From contig CALLUS010000015.1 in NCBI GenBank assembly GCA_938010435.1, positions 1-64,000 of the forward strand: a stretch of DNA of 64,000 nt, in the 5' to 3' direction. Numbering within the stretch: position 1 is the stretch's first letter; every line of letters starts with the position of its first letter. Source of the stretch: an uncultured Rhizobiaceae group bacterium. GTDB lineage: Bacteria > Pseudomonadota > Alphaproteobacteria > Rhizobiales > Rhizobiaceae. Below the pieces are notes generated by a model. It saw only the letters and a program-made list of their open reading frames with translations, ran no database searches and was not told the DNA's origin. Below, one piece after another: positions 18,027 through 27,042 of the stretch. The position numbers and the translations under genes were made by a program.

Positions 18027-18563
18027 ATGAGTCTCCTGTCGACCACTAAGAAATTGACCGTTGTTTCGGCGCTTGTTGCATTTGCAAACACGACTGCAGC
18101 CGTGGCCAGCGAAAAAGCTTATTTTCGCAACGTTGAAGGTCAATGGTCTGGTGCAGGTAACATTGTTGCAGGCCCTTACAAAAACACCCGGTTTACTTGC
18201 AAGTTTGATGGAACATCACCGAGGGGCAATGGTATGGAATTGTCCGGCACATGTCGTGTTGGTCTATTTTCCCAACCCATGTCCGCTAAAATAACGAAGC
18301 GTGGCGGCAGTTTCCGTGGGGCGTTTTTGGACGGTGCCAAAGGCAAAGGCCTTGATATTGTGTCGGGTAAATTGCGTGGCAAGAGACTTATTCTTGGCAT
18401 CAAACGCAAGAAACTGAATGGCACGATGATTGCCAATTTGAAAAATAGCAAAAAACTGAACATCACCATCTCTGTAAAAGTGAACAAGAAGCTAGTGCCG
18501 TTTATCGGTTTGACATTGAATAAAACGAGCAATGTTCGCCGCACAAGCCTGTTGGTTGATTAA
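18027..18563 (+). CDS. Secreted protein of unknown function
   Basis: 178 residues. A signal peptide is seen at 1-26 (Lys-rich start, hydrophobic core, ending AAVASE). The mature part is basic and Gly-rich, starts YFRNVEGQWSGAG and contains CKFDG and GTCRVG, two cysteines likely to form a disulfide in the periplasm; a beta-rich fold is likely. The start at 18027 has AGGTG 8 bases upstream. Its last 4 codon bases overlap the convergent folK stop. No family recognised with confidence. Confidence 0.7.
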   Translation: MSLLSTTKKLTVVSALVAFANTTAAVASEKAYFRNVEGQWSGAGNIVAGPYKNTRFTCKFDGTSPRGNGMELSGTCRVGLFSQPMSAKITKRGGSFRGAFLDGAKGKGLDIVSGKLRGKRLILGIKRKKLNGTMIANLKNSKKLNITISVKVNKKLVPFIGLTLNKTSNVRRTSLLVD

Positions 18564-19072
18564 ACCAGCTTCCACCAATCTTGGTCAGTGGATATAAGTT
18601 CCAAATCCGAACTGTCCATTGAGTTCGCCCACTCCCGACACTCTTTGTTTTGCAACACCAGTGATGATGCAATATCAGCCAATGGCACAATAACAAATGC
18701 CCGTTCCAACATTCTGGGGTGGGGGAGAGTTAGCCGTTGTTCGTTTTGCTCAACGCCCTCAAAAACCAAAATATCCACATCGATGGTGCGCGGCCCCCAG
18801 CGCACAATGCGTTCACGTTTGCCTTCGCGTTCCGCTTCTTGGCACGCTTCTAAAAGTTGTTCGGGAGAAAGGATGGTTTCAATTTCCGCGCAACAATTGT
18901 GAAACCAAGCTTGATCTTCAACACCCCATGGAGGTGTTTTGTAAACGGGTGAAACGGATGTGATTGAAATATCAGCGTCATGATCGAGACGTTGTAGAGC
19001 GTTAGCCATGGCGGAGGGAACGTTGCCAATATTGCCACCTAAACCCAGCCAAGCTTTCGTTACAACCGTCAT
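18560..19072 (-). CDS. folK: 2-amino-4-hydroxy-6-hydroxymethyldihydropteridine diphosphokinase (HPPK)
   Basis: Transfers pyrophosphate from ATP to the pterin alcohol in folate synthesis. AWLGLGGNIGN opens the protein; SPVYKTPPWG, the ATP/pterin motif REGKRERIVRWGPRTIDVDI, and LTLPHPRMLERAFVIVPL all match HPPK. The start at 19072 gives an ATGA overlap with folB; an ATG at 19084 is an alternative. About 170 residues. Last gene of the nadE-folP-folB-folK string. Confidence 0.94.
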   Translation of the reverse strand: MTVVTKAWLGLGGNIGNVPSAMANALQRLDHDADISITSVSPVYKTPPWGVEDQAWFHNCCAEIETILSPEQLLEACQEAEREGKRERIVRWGPRTIDVDILVFEGVEQNEQRLTLPHPRMLERAFVIVPLADIASSLVLQNKECREWANSMDSSDLELISTDQDWWKLV

Positions 19073-19443
19073 TCTGGGTGACATACAGTCACTTCAACAT
19101 GGTCGAGAATGCCGGGAACGGGCGCATTGGGTTTGCGCACGGTAACCTTTGCATGTGTGATCTGAGCGAATTCTTGGCACAGGCCTTGGGCAATATCCAA
19201 AGCCAACGCTTCGATGAGATAGCGATTGCGTTTGGTGACCAGTTTTTCGATCACAGCAAAGGCTTCGCCATAGTGAACAGTGCCTTCAATGCGGTCCGCT
19301 TCCAAGGCACCGCGGGGTTCAACTTGCAGAGTGGCGTCCACAAAAAAGCGCTGGCCGAGTTTGGTCTCTTCTTCAAACACGCCGTGGTGGGCGAAGAAGG
19401 CGCAGTTTTTCAAGACGATTTCGTATGTGTGGGTCTTACTCAT
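19069..19443 (-). CDS. folB: Dihydroneopterin aldolase
   Basis: Cleaves dihydroneopterin to the hydroxymethylpterin used by FolK. The family pattern LKNCAFFAHHGVFEEETKLG is near the start, with GTVHYGEAF, and the C-terminal KVTVRKPNAPVPG. Start chosen at 19443 (MSKTHTYEIV), which overlaps folP by 8 bases; 124 residues, a normal length. Overlaps at both ends indicate tight translational coupling in the folate operon. Confidence 0.93.
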   Translation of the reverse strand: MSKTHTYEIVLKNCAFFAHHGVFEEETKLGQRFFVDATLQVEPRGALEADRIEGTVHYGEAFAVIEKLVTKRNRYLIEALALDIAQGLCQEFAQITHAKVTVRKPNAPVPGILDHVEVTVCHPE

Positions 19444-20299
19444 TGTCGGTCCAACCAAAAGAGCTTGCAATCAATGCATCGGCAACGGCCAGCGCATCCC
19501 TGTTTTCTTCTATATCATGAACCCGAAAAATCGCAGCCCCTTTCATACGCGCGACAACGCTTGTCGCGGCTGTGGCAACGCCACGGTCTTGAGTCTCGCG
19601 ACCAGTGATGGCGCCGAGAAAGCGCTTGCGGGATGTGCCAATGAGGAAGTTGTGATTGAGAGTATGTAGCTCTTTCAAACGATGGAGCAGTTCCAAATTC
19701 ATATCTGCATCTTTTGCAAAGCCAAAACCTGGATCGAGAATGATGTGATCTGGTTCAACTTTGGCTTCAGCAACAATTTTTAAAGAACGTTTAAGAAATG
19801 TGATCTGATCTTCAATAATATCCGGCAGCAATTCGCGATCACGGCCCGTGTGCATAATGGCCAATCCTGCTTTTGTTTCAGCGGCGATATTTGCAATATC
19901 AGGTTCGCGCTGACATCCCCAAACATCGTTGACAATATGGGCTCCAGCTTTGATGGCTTGGCGTGCGGTTTCTGCGCGGTACGTGTCGATGGAGATGGCG
20001 AACTCACCAACCTCCGCTAATTTTTCAATGATGGGCAACACGCGCCGGCGTTCCGTTTCACCATCAACGGGCTCTGCGCCGGGGCGTGTGGATTCTCCAC
20101 CAATATCAATAATATGAGCACCTTGCGATTGCATTTCTTTTGCGCGGATGAGTGCCTGATTAGTATCTACGAAAGCACCTCCATCCGAAAAGGAATCCGG
20201 TGTCACGTTCAATACGCCCATGATCAGAGCTCTTGGACCTAACTGAAGTTGCTTCCCATGGGCCAGTTGCCAGAACTTTGGTGCGAAAGGATCTATCAC
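19436..20299 (-). CDS. folP: Dihydropteroate synthase
   Basis: Joins p-aminobenzoate to the pterin pyrophosphate made by FolK. The signatures are ALIMGVLNVTPDSFSDGG, then IDIGGESTRPGAEPV, VNDVWG, the loop DPGFGFAKD, and IGTSRKRFLGAITGR. 287 residues. Its start overlaps the nadE stop by 4 bases and its end overlaps folB. Target of sulfonamides in other bacteria. Confidence 0.95.
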   Translation of the reverse strand: MIDPFAPKFWQLAHGKQLQLGPRALIMGVLNVTPDSFSDGGAFVDTNQALIRAKEMQSQGAHIIDIGGESTRPGAEPVDGETERRRVLPIIEKLAEVGEFAISIDTYRAETARQAIKAGAHIVNDVWGCQREPDIANIAAETKAGLAIMHTGRDRELLPDIIEDQITFLKRSLKIVAEAKVEPDHIILDPGFGFAKDADMNLELLHRLKELHTLNHNFLIGTSRKRFLGAITGRETQDRGVATAATSVVARMKGAAIFRVHDIEENRDALAVADALIASSFGWTDNE

Positions 20300-21972
20300 C
20301 TGTCACGCCATCTGTTTGTAATCGGGTAGCGACGTTCGCGGCCAAAAGAGCGCTTCGTGATTTTGACACCGGGTGCGGCTTGTCGGCGTTTGTATTCGGC
20401 GATGTAGAGCAGATGCTCCATTCGCTCGACAGTGGCCCGTTCAAAGCCGTGCTTTTCGACAATATCGTCGATCGACATTTCGTCTTCCACCAAACCTTCG
20501 AGAATGGCATCGAGAACGGGATAAGGCGGCAAGGAATCCTGATCGGTTTGCCCTTCGCGCAATTCTGCGGTTGGAGCTTTATCGATAATATTGCGCGGGA
20601 TCACTTCACCTGATGGGCCGAGACAATCCGGTGGCATGTGGTCGTTGCGCCATGCGGACAATTCGTAGACCTGCATTTTGTAGAGGTCTTTGATCGGATT
20701 GAACCCACCATTCATATCGCCATAAAGCGTGGCGTAACCGACCGACATTTCCGACTTGTTGCCCGTGGTCACCACCATGGAGCCAAACTTGTTGGAGATC
20801 GCCATAAGGATGACACCGCGCGCGCGGCTTTGCAGATTTTCTTCAGTCACACCACTTTCGGTGCCTTCAAACAGACTTGAAAGCGTGGATTGAAAACCTT
20901 CAACGGGTTCTGAAATTGGAACGATTTCATAGCGCACGCCCAATGCTTCTGCGCAATCTGCAGCATCTTTCAAAGATTCATCAGATGTGTAGCGATAGGG
21001 CAGCATGACACAACGCACACGTTCTTCGCCCAAAGCATCTACACTCATAGCGGCAACGATTGCGGAATCGATGCCGCCGGAAAGGCCGAGCACCACGTTC
21101 TTAAAACCGTTCTTATTCACGTAGTCGCGCAGACCCATTACACAGGCGCGCCAATCAGCTTCTTGCGCGTCAGGTAATTTGGAGCGTACGCCTGTTTCGC
21201 ATTCCCAACCATCGGGCTGTCGTTTCCATGTGGTCAAAGTTACGCTGTCTTCAAATTGGTTCATTTGAATGGGCAAAGTTTTGTCGGCATTGACCACAAA
21301 TGACCCACCATCAAAAACCAGTTCGTCTTGCCCACCCATCTGGTTCAGGTAAATCAGCGGCAGGCCGGATTCGACGACTTGTTTCACCACCACTTGCAGG
21401 CGCACGTCCATTTTATTGCGATAATACGGCGAGCCGTTGGGAGAAATCAGAATTTCCGCGCCGCTTTCGGCCAAGGTTTCGCAGACATCCATATCGTTCC
21501 AGATGTCTTCACAGATCGGGATGCCCAGTCGCACTCCGCGGAAGTTCACAGGGCCGGGCATGGGCCCCGCGGCGAAAACCCGTTTTTCGTCAAATACGCC
21601 GTAATTCGGTAAATCGACCTTGTAGCGGGTGGCGGTGATTTTGCCTTCGTCCATCACGGCAACCGCATTGTGAAGACCTGATTTTTCATCGCGCCATGGA
21701 AGACCCATCACGACACCGGGTCCGCCGTCTTTGGTATTTGCGGCAAGCTCTTCGGCAGCGTCGCGACAAGCTTCAATGAAGGCCGGTTTCAACACCAAAT
21801 CATCCGGGGAATAACCGGATAAAAATAATTCGGTGAAAACCACCAAATCGGCCTTTTGTTTGGCCGCATCGGCGCGGGCTCTTCTAGCAAGCTCAAGGTT
21901 ACCTTTGATGTCGCCAACGGTGGGGTTCAACTGAGCCAGCGCAATGCGCAATGTATCTTTAGTATTTGTCAT
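20296..21972 (-). CDS. nadE: Glutamine-dependent NAD(+) synthetase
   Basis: Makes NAD from deamido-NAD, ATP and glutamine. The N-terminal nitrilase-type glutaminase domain (about 1-270) has the catalytic Glu in FTELFLSGY, Lys in RYKVDLPNYG, and Cys in PICEDIW. The C-terminal synthetase domain has the pyrophosphatase loop GLSGGIDSA at about 296-304 and the STGNKSE-like TTGNKSEMSVGYATLYGD. 558 residues, full length. Unusually it heads a folate gene string with a 4-base overlap to folP; the two pathways are not directly linked. Confidence 0.95.
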   Translation of the reverse strand: MTNTKDTLRIALAQLNPTVGDIKGNLELARRARADAAKQKADLVVFTELFLSGYSPDDLVLKPAFIEACRDAAEELAANTKDGGPGVVMGLPWRDEKSGLHNAVAVMDEGKITATRYKVDLPNYGVFDEKRVFAAGPMPGPVNFRGVRLGIPICEDIWNDMDVCETLAESGAEILISPNGSPYYRNKMDVRLQVVVKQVVESGLPLIYLNQMGGQDELVFDGGSFVVNADKTLPIQMNQFEDSVTLTTWKRQPDGWECETGVRSKLPDAQEADWRACVMGLRDYVNKNGFKNVVLGLSGGIDSAIVAAMSVDALGEERVRCVMLPYRYTSDESLKDAADCAEALGVRYEIVPISEPVEGFQSTLSSLFEGTESGVTEENLQSRARGVILMAISNKFGSMVVTTGNKSEMSVGYATLYGDMNGGFNPIKDLYKMQVYELSAWRNDHMPPDCLGPSGEVIPRNIIDKAPTAELREGQTDQDSLPPYPVLDAILEGLVEDEMSIDDIVEKHGFERATVERMEHLLYIAEYKRRQAAPGVKITKRSFGRERRYPITNRWRDR

Positions 21973-22044
21973 ACCTGCTATTTAGGGCGTGACGAAGCGC
22001 GGGGCAATCATTGTTGTCGTTGATGTGGTGGAAAATGCTTGGGC

Positions 22045-22434
22045 CTAATCGCCTTGGGCAAACGCGGGCAATCCATCATTCAATTCGTAGTAACTGCCTT
22101 TGTCTTCGCAAAAGATATGGCGGTCGAGTTCAAGGTCGTGGGCTCCATCAAGGCTTCCAGCCAGAATAGACGTGTAGTTACCGCCATTTGGCTTCCAAAA
22201 CAGTGCGGAGCCGCACGTTCCACAAAATCCACGCTTTGCAATATCGGATGCGGCATACCATTTCAGTGTGCCGCTATCCTGTACGGTCAGATGTTCGTCT
22301 GCAGCATTGGTCGCAGCATAGAAATGGCCGGACTGTTTGCGGCACTGGGTGCAATGACACGCAACAACCTCGCGCACCGGGCCTTCAACGGTGTATTTTA
22401 CGCCACCACAATTGCAGGACCCTTTGTACATCAT
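22045..22434 (-). CDS. GFA-family (Gfa/Mss4 fold) zinc protein
   Basis: 129 residues with the zinc cysteine pattern of the glutathione-dependent formaldehyde-activating enzyme family: CNCGG near the start, CHCTQCRKQSG at about 27-37, and CGTCGSALFWKPNG near residue 75. Most members act on unknown substrates, so formaldehyde chemistry should not be assumed. It starts 2 bp after the DAHP synthase stop codon, so the two are cotranscribed. Confidence 0.85.
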   Translation of the reverse strand: MMYKGSCNCGGVKYTVEGPVREVVACHCTQCRKQSGHFYAATNAADEHLTVQDSGTLKWYAASDIAKRGFCGTCGSALFWKPNGGNYTSILAGSLDGAHDLELDRHIFCEDKGSYYELNDGLPAFAQGD

Positions 22435-22436
22435 TC

Positions 22437-23813
22437 TTAAGCCGCTTCGCTTTGGGTGGTTGCCCCATTTTTTGTCTTCTTAAGGCGATCAGCCAGCAAG
22501 AAGGCAAGTTCCAGAGACTGATCCGCGTTCAGGCGCGGATCACAATGAGTGTGATAGCGGCTGCCGAGGTCTTCATCGGTTACCGCGCGCGCACCGCCTG
22601 TGCATTCGGTCACATCTTTGCCCGTCATTTCCACATGAACACCGCCAGCAATTGTGCTTTCGGCATCGTGTACATCGAAGAAACTGTTCACCTCGCCCAT
22701 AACGCGCTCAAACGGACGGGTTTTGTATCCGCCTGCTGAGATGGTGTTGCCATGCATCGGATCGCAAGACCAGACCACGTTCTTGCCTTCGCGTTTGATG
22801 GCGCGAACAAGTTCAGGAAGGTGATCCTGCACTTTGTCGTGGCCGAAACGAGCGATCAAAGTCAGTCGACCAGCTTCATTGTCTGGTGAGAGAATGTCGC
22901 ACAGTTCCAACAGGCCGTCGGCGGTTGTGGATGGGCCACATTTCAAACCAATCGGGTTTTTCACACCACGACAATATTCCACATGGCCGTGGTCCGGCTG
23001 GCGTGTTCTGTCGCCAATCCAAATCATGTGGCCTGATGTGGCGAATGGGTCACCGGTGATGGAATCATCACGGGTCAACGCCTGTTCATAACCGAGAAGC
23101 AGAGCTTCGTGACTGGTGTAGAAATCTGTTTCGCGCAATTTAGAATTGTTTTCCGGGTCCATACCCACAGCGCGCATGAAGTCGAGCGTTTCTGTGATGC
23201 GCGAAGCCAGTTCTTCGTACTTTTCCGCTTGTGGCGAATTTTTCACGAAATCCAAAGTCCATTCATGGACATGGTTCAGGTTCGCATAACCACCTTGAGC
23301 AAATGCGCGGATCAGGTTCAATGTGGCGGCAGATTGACGGTAAGCCATGATCTGCCGTTCCGGATCAGGGATGCGCGCTTCGGAAGTGAATTCAATACCG
23401 TTGACCACATCACCACGGTAAGACGGTAGGCTATCATCACCAACGGTCTCCATATCTGATGAACGGGGTTTGGCGAATTGGCCCGCAACACGACCGACTT
23501 TTACAACAGGCTTCGATGCACCAAATGTCAGCACAGCCGCCATTTGGAGGAACACGCGGAAAAAATCGCGGATGTTGTCGGCTCCGTGCTCGGCGAAACT
23601 CTCAGCACAATCACCGCCCTGAAGGAGAAAAGCTTCGCCTTTGCAGACGCGGGCAAGATGATCTTTCAAAGCTCGTGCTTCACCAGCAAATACAAGCGGG
23701 GGAAAAGACGCGAGGCGGGCTTCAGTTGTCTCAAGCGCAGCTTGATCTGGATAATTTGGCATCTGCAATGCAGGTTTCGAACGCCAGGAATCAGGGGACC
23801 AGTTTTGTGCCAT
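22437..23813 (-). CDS. Class II (plant-type) DAHP synthase
   Basis: 3-deoxy-7-phosphoheptulonate synthase, the first step of the shikimate pathway, joining phosphoenolpyruvate and erythrose 4-phosphate. The class II layout is clear: [17 protein letters not shown] at the start, [12 protein letters not shown], then [44 protein letters not shown], and [15 protein letters not shown] near the end. The metal-binding Cys is in GGDCAE. The start at 23813 has GGAG 7 bases upstream; an earlier in-frame ATG at 23888 is unlikely. 458 residues. Confidence 0.95.
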   Translation of the reverse strand: MAQNWSPDSWRSKPALQMPNYPDQAALETTEARLASFPPLVFAGEARALKDHLARVCKGEAFLLQGGDCAESFAEHGADNIRDFFRVFLQMAAVLTFGASKPVVKVGRVAGQFAKPRSSDMETVGDDSLPSYRGDVVNGIEFTSEARIPDPERQIMAYRQSAATLNLIRAFAQGGYANLNHVHEWTLDFVKNSPQAEKYEELASRITETLDFMRAVGMDPENNSKLRETDFYTSHEALLLGYEQALTRDDSITGDPFATSGHMIWIGDRTRQPDHGHVEYCRGVKNPIGLKCGPSTTADGLLELCDILSPDNEAGRLTLIARFGHDKVQDHLPELVRAIKREGKNVVWSCDPMHGNTISAGGYKTRPFERVMGEVNSFFDVHDAESTIAGGVHVEMTGKDVTECTGGARAVTDEDLGSRYHTHCDPRLNADQSLELAFLLADRLKKTKNGATTQSEAA

Positions 23814-23902
23814 TTCACACTCCGTATCAGGCGGTTTTCCGCCGGAAGTTACTCGTTTGAATCGTTTTAGGTCGAAGGCGGGGAACATGGCAAGATGAAT
23901 CG

Positions 23903-24307
23903 CTATTTTGAACGCTTCTTTCGTGCATGATAGGTCAAAACGAGAGCGATTATGTGTTCCAGTTCTTGTGCCACGTCTTCTGGCGCAGATTTTAGCACCA
24001 CACCTCTTGTTCCCTCATAGGAAAATATATCGGGATAGAGTTCGCGGACCTCATCCACCAATGTGGTTTGGCAATTGACGAATAGCGCTGGTTTTGAATC
24101 CGTCTTTGTTTGTCCCAATCGCAAGGTGCTGCCGGATTTCGTTTTTGGGGTGAGATAGGATGGTTCGCCCCATTTGAGCGTTTCTTCCAACTCTCCAATT
24201 GTTTCGTTGGCTTTGGCAACATTTAAAACCATGCCACGTATGGCCAACAAATCCGCACGGGTTTCAGTTTCAAAACGGGCGTATGAATTTTCAATATTTG
24301 TTTGCAT
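23903..24307 (-). CDS. DUF1801 domain protein
   Basis: 134 residues from [12 protein letters not shown]. The core with [21 protein letters not shown] and LRLG...[12 protein letters not shown] matches the YdhG/DUF1801 fold (iron-chaperone frataxin-like shape, function unknown). A GAGGAAC binding site precedes the start by about 10 bases. It begins two bases after the stop of the interrupted GST gene, so both share a transcript. Confidence 0.75.
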   Translation of the reverse strand: MQTNIENSYARFETETRADLLAIRGMVLNVAKANETIGELEETLKWGEPSYLTPKTKSGSTLRLGQTKTDSKPALFVNCQTTLVDEVRELYPDIFSYEGTRGVVLKSAPEDVAQELEHIIALVLTYHARKKRSK

Positions 24308-24309
24308 GG

Positions 24310-25011
24310 CTATACGTTCCTCGCACTGAGAATTTCTGTTTTGAACCGTACGCAATAGTCGACCAGATTTTGGTGACTCAAGCAAAACTTTTTGATGGGG
24401 CCGTCATGTTCGCAATCGATGAGATTGTGCAACGCGCCATATAGGGTGGCATCGATGCTGCTCGGTTTGTCACCGAAGAAATATCTGGTGTCGCCCAATT
24501 GTGCGGCGATTGCTTCAACATCTTGGCGACCAAATTCAATCAGTTCTGCGCGAGAATGACGACCAATGCCTTGCAAGTGGAGGGATTTGAAGAGCTCTTT
24601 GCGAACCATGCCAAAAACAAAACCACGTATCAGGGATGGAACATCGCTGAAGTAAGTGTCTCGCACAGAATCTCCATGGTCCGTCCAACGGAAATATGCA
24701 TTGATGAAGTAAAAATGGTGTTCATTCAAACGGCGAAACGCGGTGGCGGCCGCCAATTACTCCGTTGAAAGATGGCTGTCGAAATCAACTCCCTTTTCAG
24801 TTTCCAAATAGGCTTGAATATGGCCCGTGTCAGGAATGAGCCTCTCGCCATCTTTCAAAACGGGGAATTTTCCCCGAGGTGCTTTGCGCACGTCGCCGAA
24901 TTCTTTTTCATAATCCAACCCGCTCATGGCGAGCAAAGCGTCTGCTTTTACGGCAAACGGGCTGGGGGACGAGACACCGAGGCCCGGTTTGAATGTGATA
25001 AGTGTCAGCAT
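24310..25011 (-). pseudogene. Glutathione S-transferase-like gene interrupted by an in-frame TAA
   Basis: Two open segments lie in the same frame. The first (25011-24757, 84 residues) is a thioredoxin-fold GST N-terminal domain with SPFAVKADALLAMSGLDYE and the glutathione-site pattern RGKFPVLKDGERLIPDTGHI. It ends at a TAA at 24759-24757. Directly after the stop the frame continues for 148 codons as a GST C-terminal helical domain (FRRLNEHHFYF, later SSIDATLYG). CAA to TAA (Gln to stop) would explain it, and no bases are lost. The next codon is TTG, which could allow reinitiation. A sequencing error is possible. Metaxin-like GST subfamily by appearance. Confidence 0.8.
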
Positions 25012-25052
25012 TTCAATTTCTCCAATATGTCAGTTATTGGCAACATATCTGC

Positions 25053-25082
25053 ACCATGCTGACAGCATGGTGTCAGCATGGT
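25053..25082. promoter_or_regulatory. 12-bp inverted repeat, candidate WYL regulator operator
   Basis: ACCATGCTGACA (25053-25064) and its exact complement TGTCAGCATGGT (25071-25082) are separated by 6 bases. They lie between the divergent GST-like gene and the WYL regulator, 20 bp before the regulator start. A further TGTCAGCAT occurs at 25003-25011, overlapping the GST start codon, and TGTCAG at about 25029. Confidence 0.6.
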
Positions 25083-25102
25083 TTGTGCGATACACTCGAA
25101 TT

Positions 25103-25837
25103 ATGAGACGTGCTGACCGCCTATTGCAAATTCTTCAAATTCTGCGCCGTGCCAATGGTCCGATTGCGGCTTCGCGCATTGCCGAAGAGTTGGAGGTTTC
25201 GCTGCGGACTTTGTATCGCGATATGGTTTCGCTGGAATCCACAGGCGTGCCGGTTCGAGGCGAGGCAGGAGTTGGCTATGTGCTGGACGATGGTTTCGAT
25301 ATGCCACCGCTCATGTTCACGGAAAGCGAGTTGGAAGCGATTATGCTGGGGGCGCGCATGTTGGACGGGCGGGTGGATGAAGCCTTGTCGCGTGCTGCCA
25401 AAGATGTGGTGGTGAAAATTGCAGCCGTGGTGCCGGATAATTTGAAATCCACACTCATCGACACGCCGCTTTACGCGCCCATGTTGATGAAGCCGCAAAA
25501 ATTTGAAGTCGATGTGGCCGACATTCGCCGCGCCTTGCGCATTGAAGCCAAAGTGTTGCTGAACTACCGCGCGCTCAACGGCGAAATGAGCCAGCGCGTG
25601 ATCTGGCCCGTGTTGGTGAGCCTGTTTCGTGACGCGATGGTGCTGGCCGCTTGGTGTACGGTTCGAAACGATTTCAGAACGTTCCGCATAGACGGCATGT
25701 TGAGCTTCGACCTGCTGGAACAAAAAATGCCAAAATCGCGAAAGACGTTGTTTGTGGAATGGAAGAAAACCGAAACGGCGAAATATCGTTTGCCCGATAA
25801 CGTGCGTAAAGACGGGTTAGAAGTGCGCGGGATTTAG
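25103..25837 (+). CDS. HTH/WYL-domain transcriptional regulator (YafY family)
   Basis: 244 residues starting MRRADRLLQILQILRRANG, the standard opening. The DeoR-like winged helix with ASRIAEELEVSLRTLYRDM is at about 20-42, followed by GEAGVGYVL. The C-terminal half contains the WYL-type ligand domain (from about 130, with LLNYRALNGEMSQRVIWPV). YafY regulators usually control the divergent neighbour, here the GST-like/DUF1801 pair. The start at 25103 is preferred over upstream in-frame starts because of the conserved N-terminus. Confidence 0.88.
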   Translation: MRRADRLLQILQILRRANGPIAASRIAEELEVSLRTLYRDMVSLESTGVPVRGEAGVGYVLDDGFDMPPLMFTESELEAIMLGARMLDGRVDEALSRAAKDVVVKIAAVVPDNLKSTLIDTPLYAPMLMKPQKFEVDVADIRRALRIEAKVLLNYRALNGEMSQRVIWPVLVSLFRDAMVLAAWCTVRNDFRTFRIDGMLSFDLLEQKMPKSRKTLFVEWKKTETAKYRLPDNVRKDGLEVRGI

Positions 25838-25873
25838 CCGCAATCTTGCACCCGTTGACTTGCCAATATCAAG

Positions 25874-26890
25874 GTGCACATTGTTTGGTTGGTTTGTTGC
25901 GATAGCTGGAAATGCAATACTTTGAAAACTGGATCCAAAATAGGTCTTATTTTGATAGCGCTTCCCGCTCTTGCACTCATTGGTGTTTGGTTTGTGCTCA
26001 CCAACCCGTTGTTGTCACAGAGCCCGCAACATTCGTCTCATACCAACCAAACAGTTTTAAGAAACCACGTTACGTTCCTTGCAGGCATCACGCCAACGAG
26101 GAGTTCTCAGAATATACGGTCGCTCAATATCGCTGCAGATTACATTGAAAAGAGTTTCTCCAAGACGGACTGCAAAGTTTCACTTCAACCCTATCTTGTT
26201 GGTGGAATTGAATATCGCAATATTGTTTGTGCATTCAATCCAGAGGCACCCAAACGGCTGGTTGTTGGGGCTCATTATGATAGTTTTGAAGCGACGCCTG
26301 GTGCTGATGACAATGCAAGCGGAGTTGCTGGAATATTAGAGTTGGCTCGCATTGTGAATGAGCAGCAACCGAATCTTGAATATGGCATCGATTTTGTAGC
26401 CTTTACCTTAGAAGAACCTCCTCACTTTGCGCGTGAAACTATGGGAAGTGCGGTATATGCAAATCGAGTTGCAAGCGGTGTGTTTGGTATGATCAGTGTT
26501 GAAATGATTGGATATTTTTCTGATATAAAAAACTCTCAACAGCTGCCGGCACAAGGGGTATTAGAATATTTTTATCCCACAACTGGAAACTACATTTCAA
26601 TGATCGGGCGCATTGATGACTTTTCTTTTTTGCGAAAAGCGAAAAGTGCATTCAACCGATCAAGCCCCTTACCTGTTTATTCGATGAATGCTCCAGTTTT
26701 TGTTGAGCCAATTACCTTTTCGGATCATCGTAGCTTTTGGGCTGCAGGGTATCCCGCGATTATGGTCACTGATACATCCTTCTTCCGAAATAAAAACTAT
26801 CACAAAGTCAGTGATACTCCAGATACGTTAGATTATGCTCGTATGAAGCAAGTTGTTGATGGGCTGTATGGCGTAATCACCCAGTTTTGA
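25874..26890 (+). CDS. M28-family zinc peptidase, membrane-anchored
   Basis: Aminopeptidase-like protein of up to 338 residues. One membrane segment near the N-terminus (LILIALPALALIGVWFVL) suggests a signal anchor. Metal ligands are in VGAHYDSFEATPGADDNASG (His and Asp), LEEPPHF (Glu pair) and, late, YHKVSDTPDTLDYARM. These match the M28 pattern. The start is uncertain: GTG at 25874 or TTG at 25922 (giving KTGSKIGLIL). The stop codon overlaps the ATG of a 40-codon gene. Natural substrates are unknown. Confidence 0.82.
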   Translation: MHIVWLVCCDSWKCNTLKTGSKIGLILIALPALALIGVWFVLTNPLLSQSPQHSSHTNQTVLRNHVTFLAGITPTRSSQNIRSLNIAADYIEKSFSKTDCKVSLQPYLVGGIEYRNIVCAFNPEAPKRLVVGAHYDSFEATPGADDNASGVAGILELARIVNEQQPNLEYGIDFVAFTLEEPPHFARETMGSAVYANRVASGVFGMISVEMIGYFSDIKNSQQLPAQGVLEYFYPTTGNYISMIGRIDDFSFLRKAKSAFNRSSPLPVYSMNAPVFVEPITFSDHRSFWAAGYPAIMVTDTSFFRNKNYHKVSDTPDTLDYARMKQVVDGLYGVITQF

Positions 26891-27012
26891 TGGTCAAAAC
26901 AAAGCTTGGGGCACTCTTAAGTCTGATAACAATTCTCGTCGCATTGATGCAGTTCGCCCCAGCATTAATTTCACAGCCTGATTCCATAGCCGAGCGTTTG
27001 TCTCTATCTTAA
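26890..27012 (+). CDS. 40-residue membrane protein coupled to the M28 peptidase
   Basis: A short gene whose ATG shares one base with the M28 stop codon (TGATG), so it is probably translated by reinitiation. It begins MVKTKLGALLSL, has a single hydrophobic stretch of about 21 residues (LGALLSLITILVALMQFAPA) after a positively charged start, and ends QPDSIAERLSLS. This is the layout of a small inner-membrane or secreted peptide. recQ starts 30 bp later. No family recognised. Confidence 0.5.
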   Translation: MVKTKLGALLSLITILVALMQFAPALISQPDSIAERLSLS

Positions 27013-27042
27013 GACATCTGATTCTCTCGCGTATCGCTGTTT

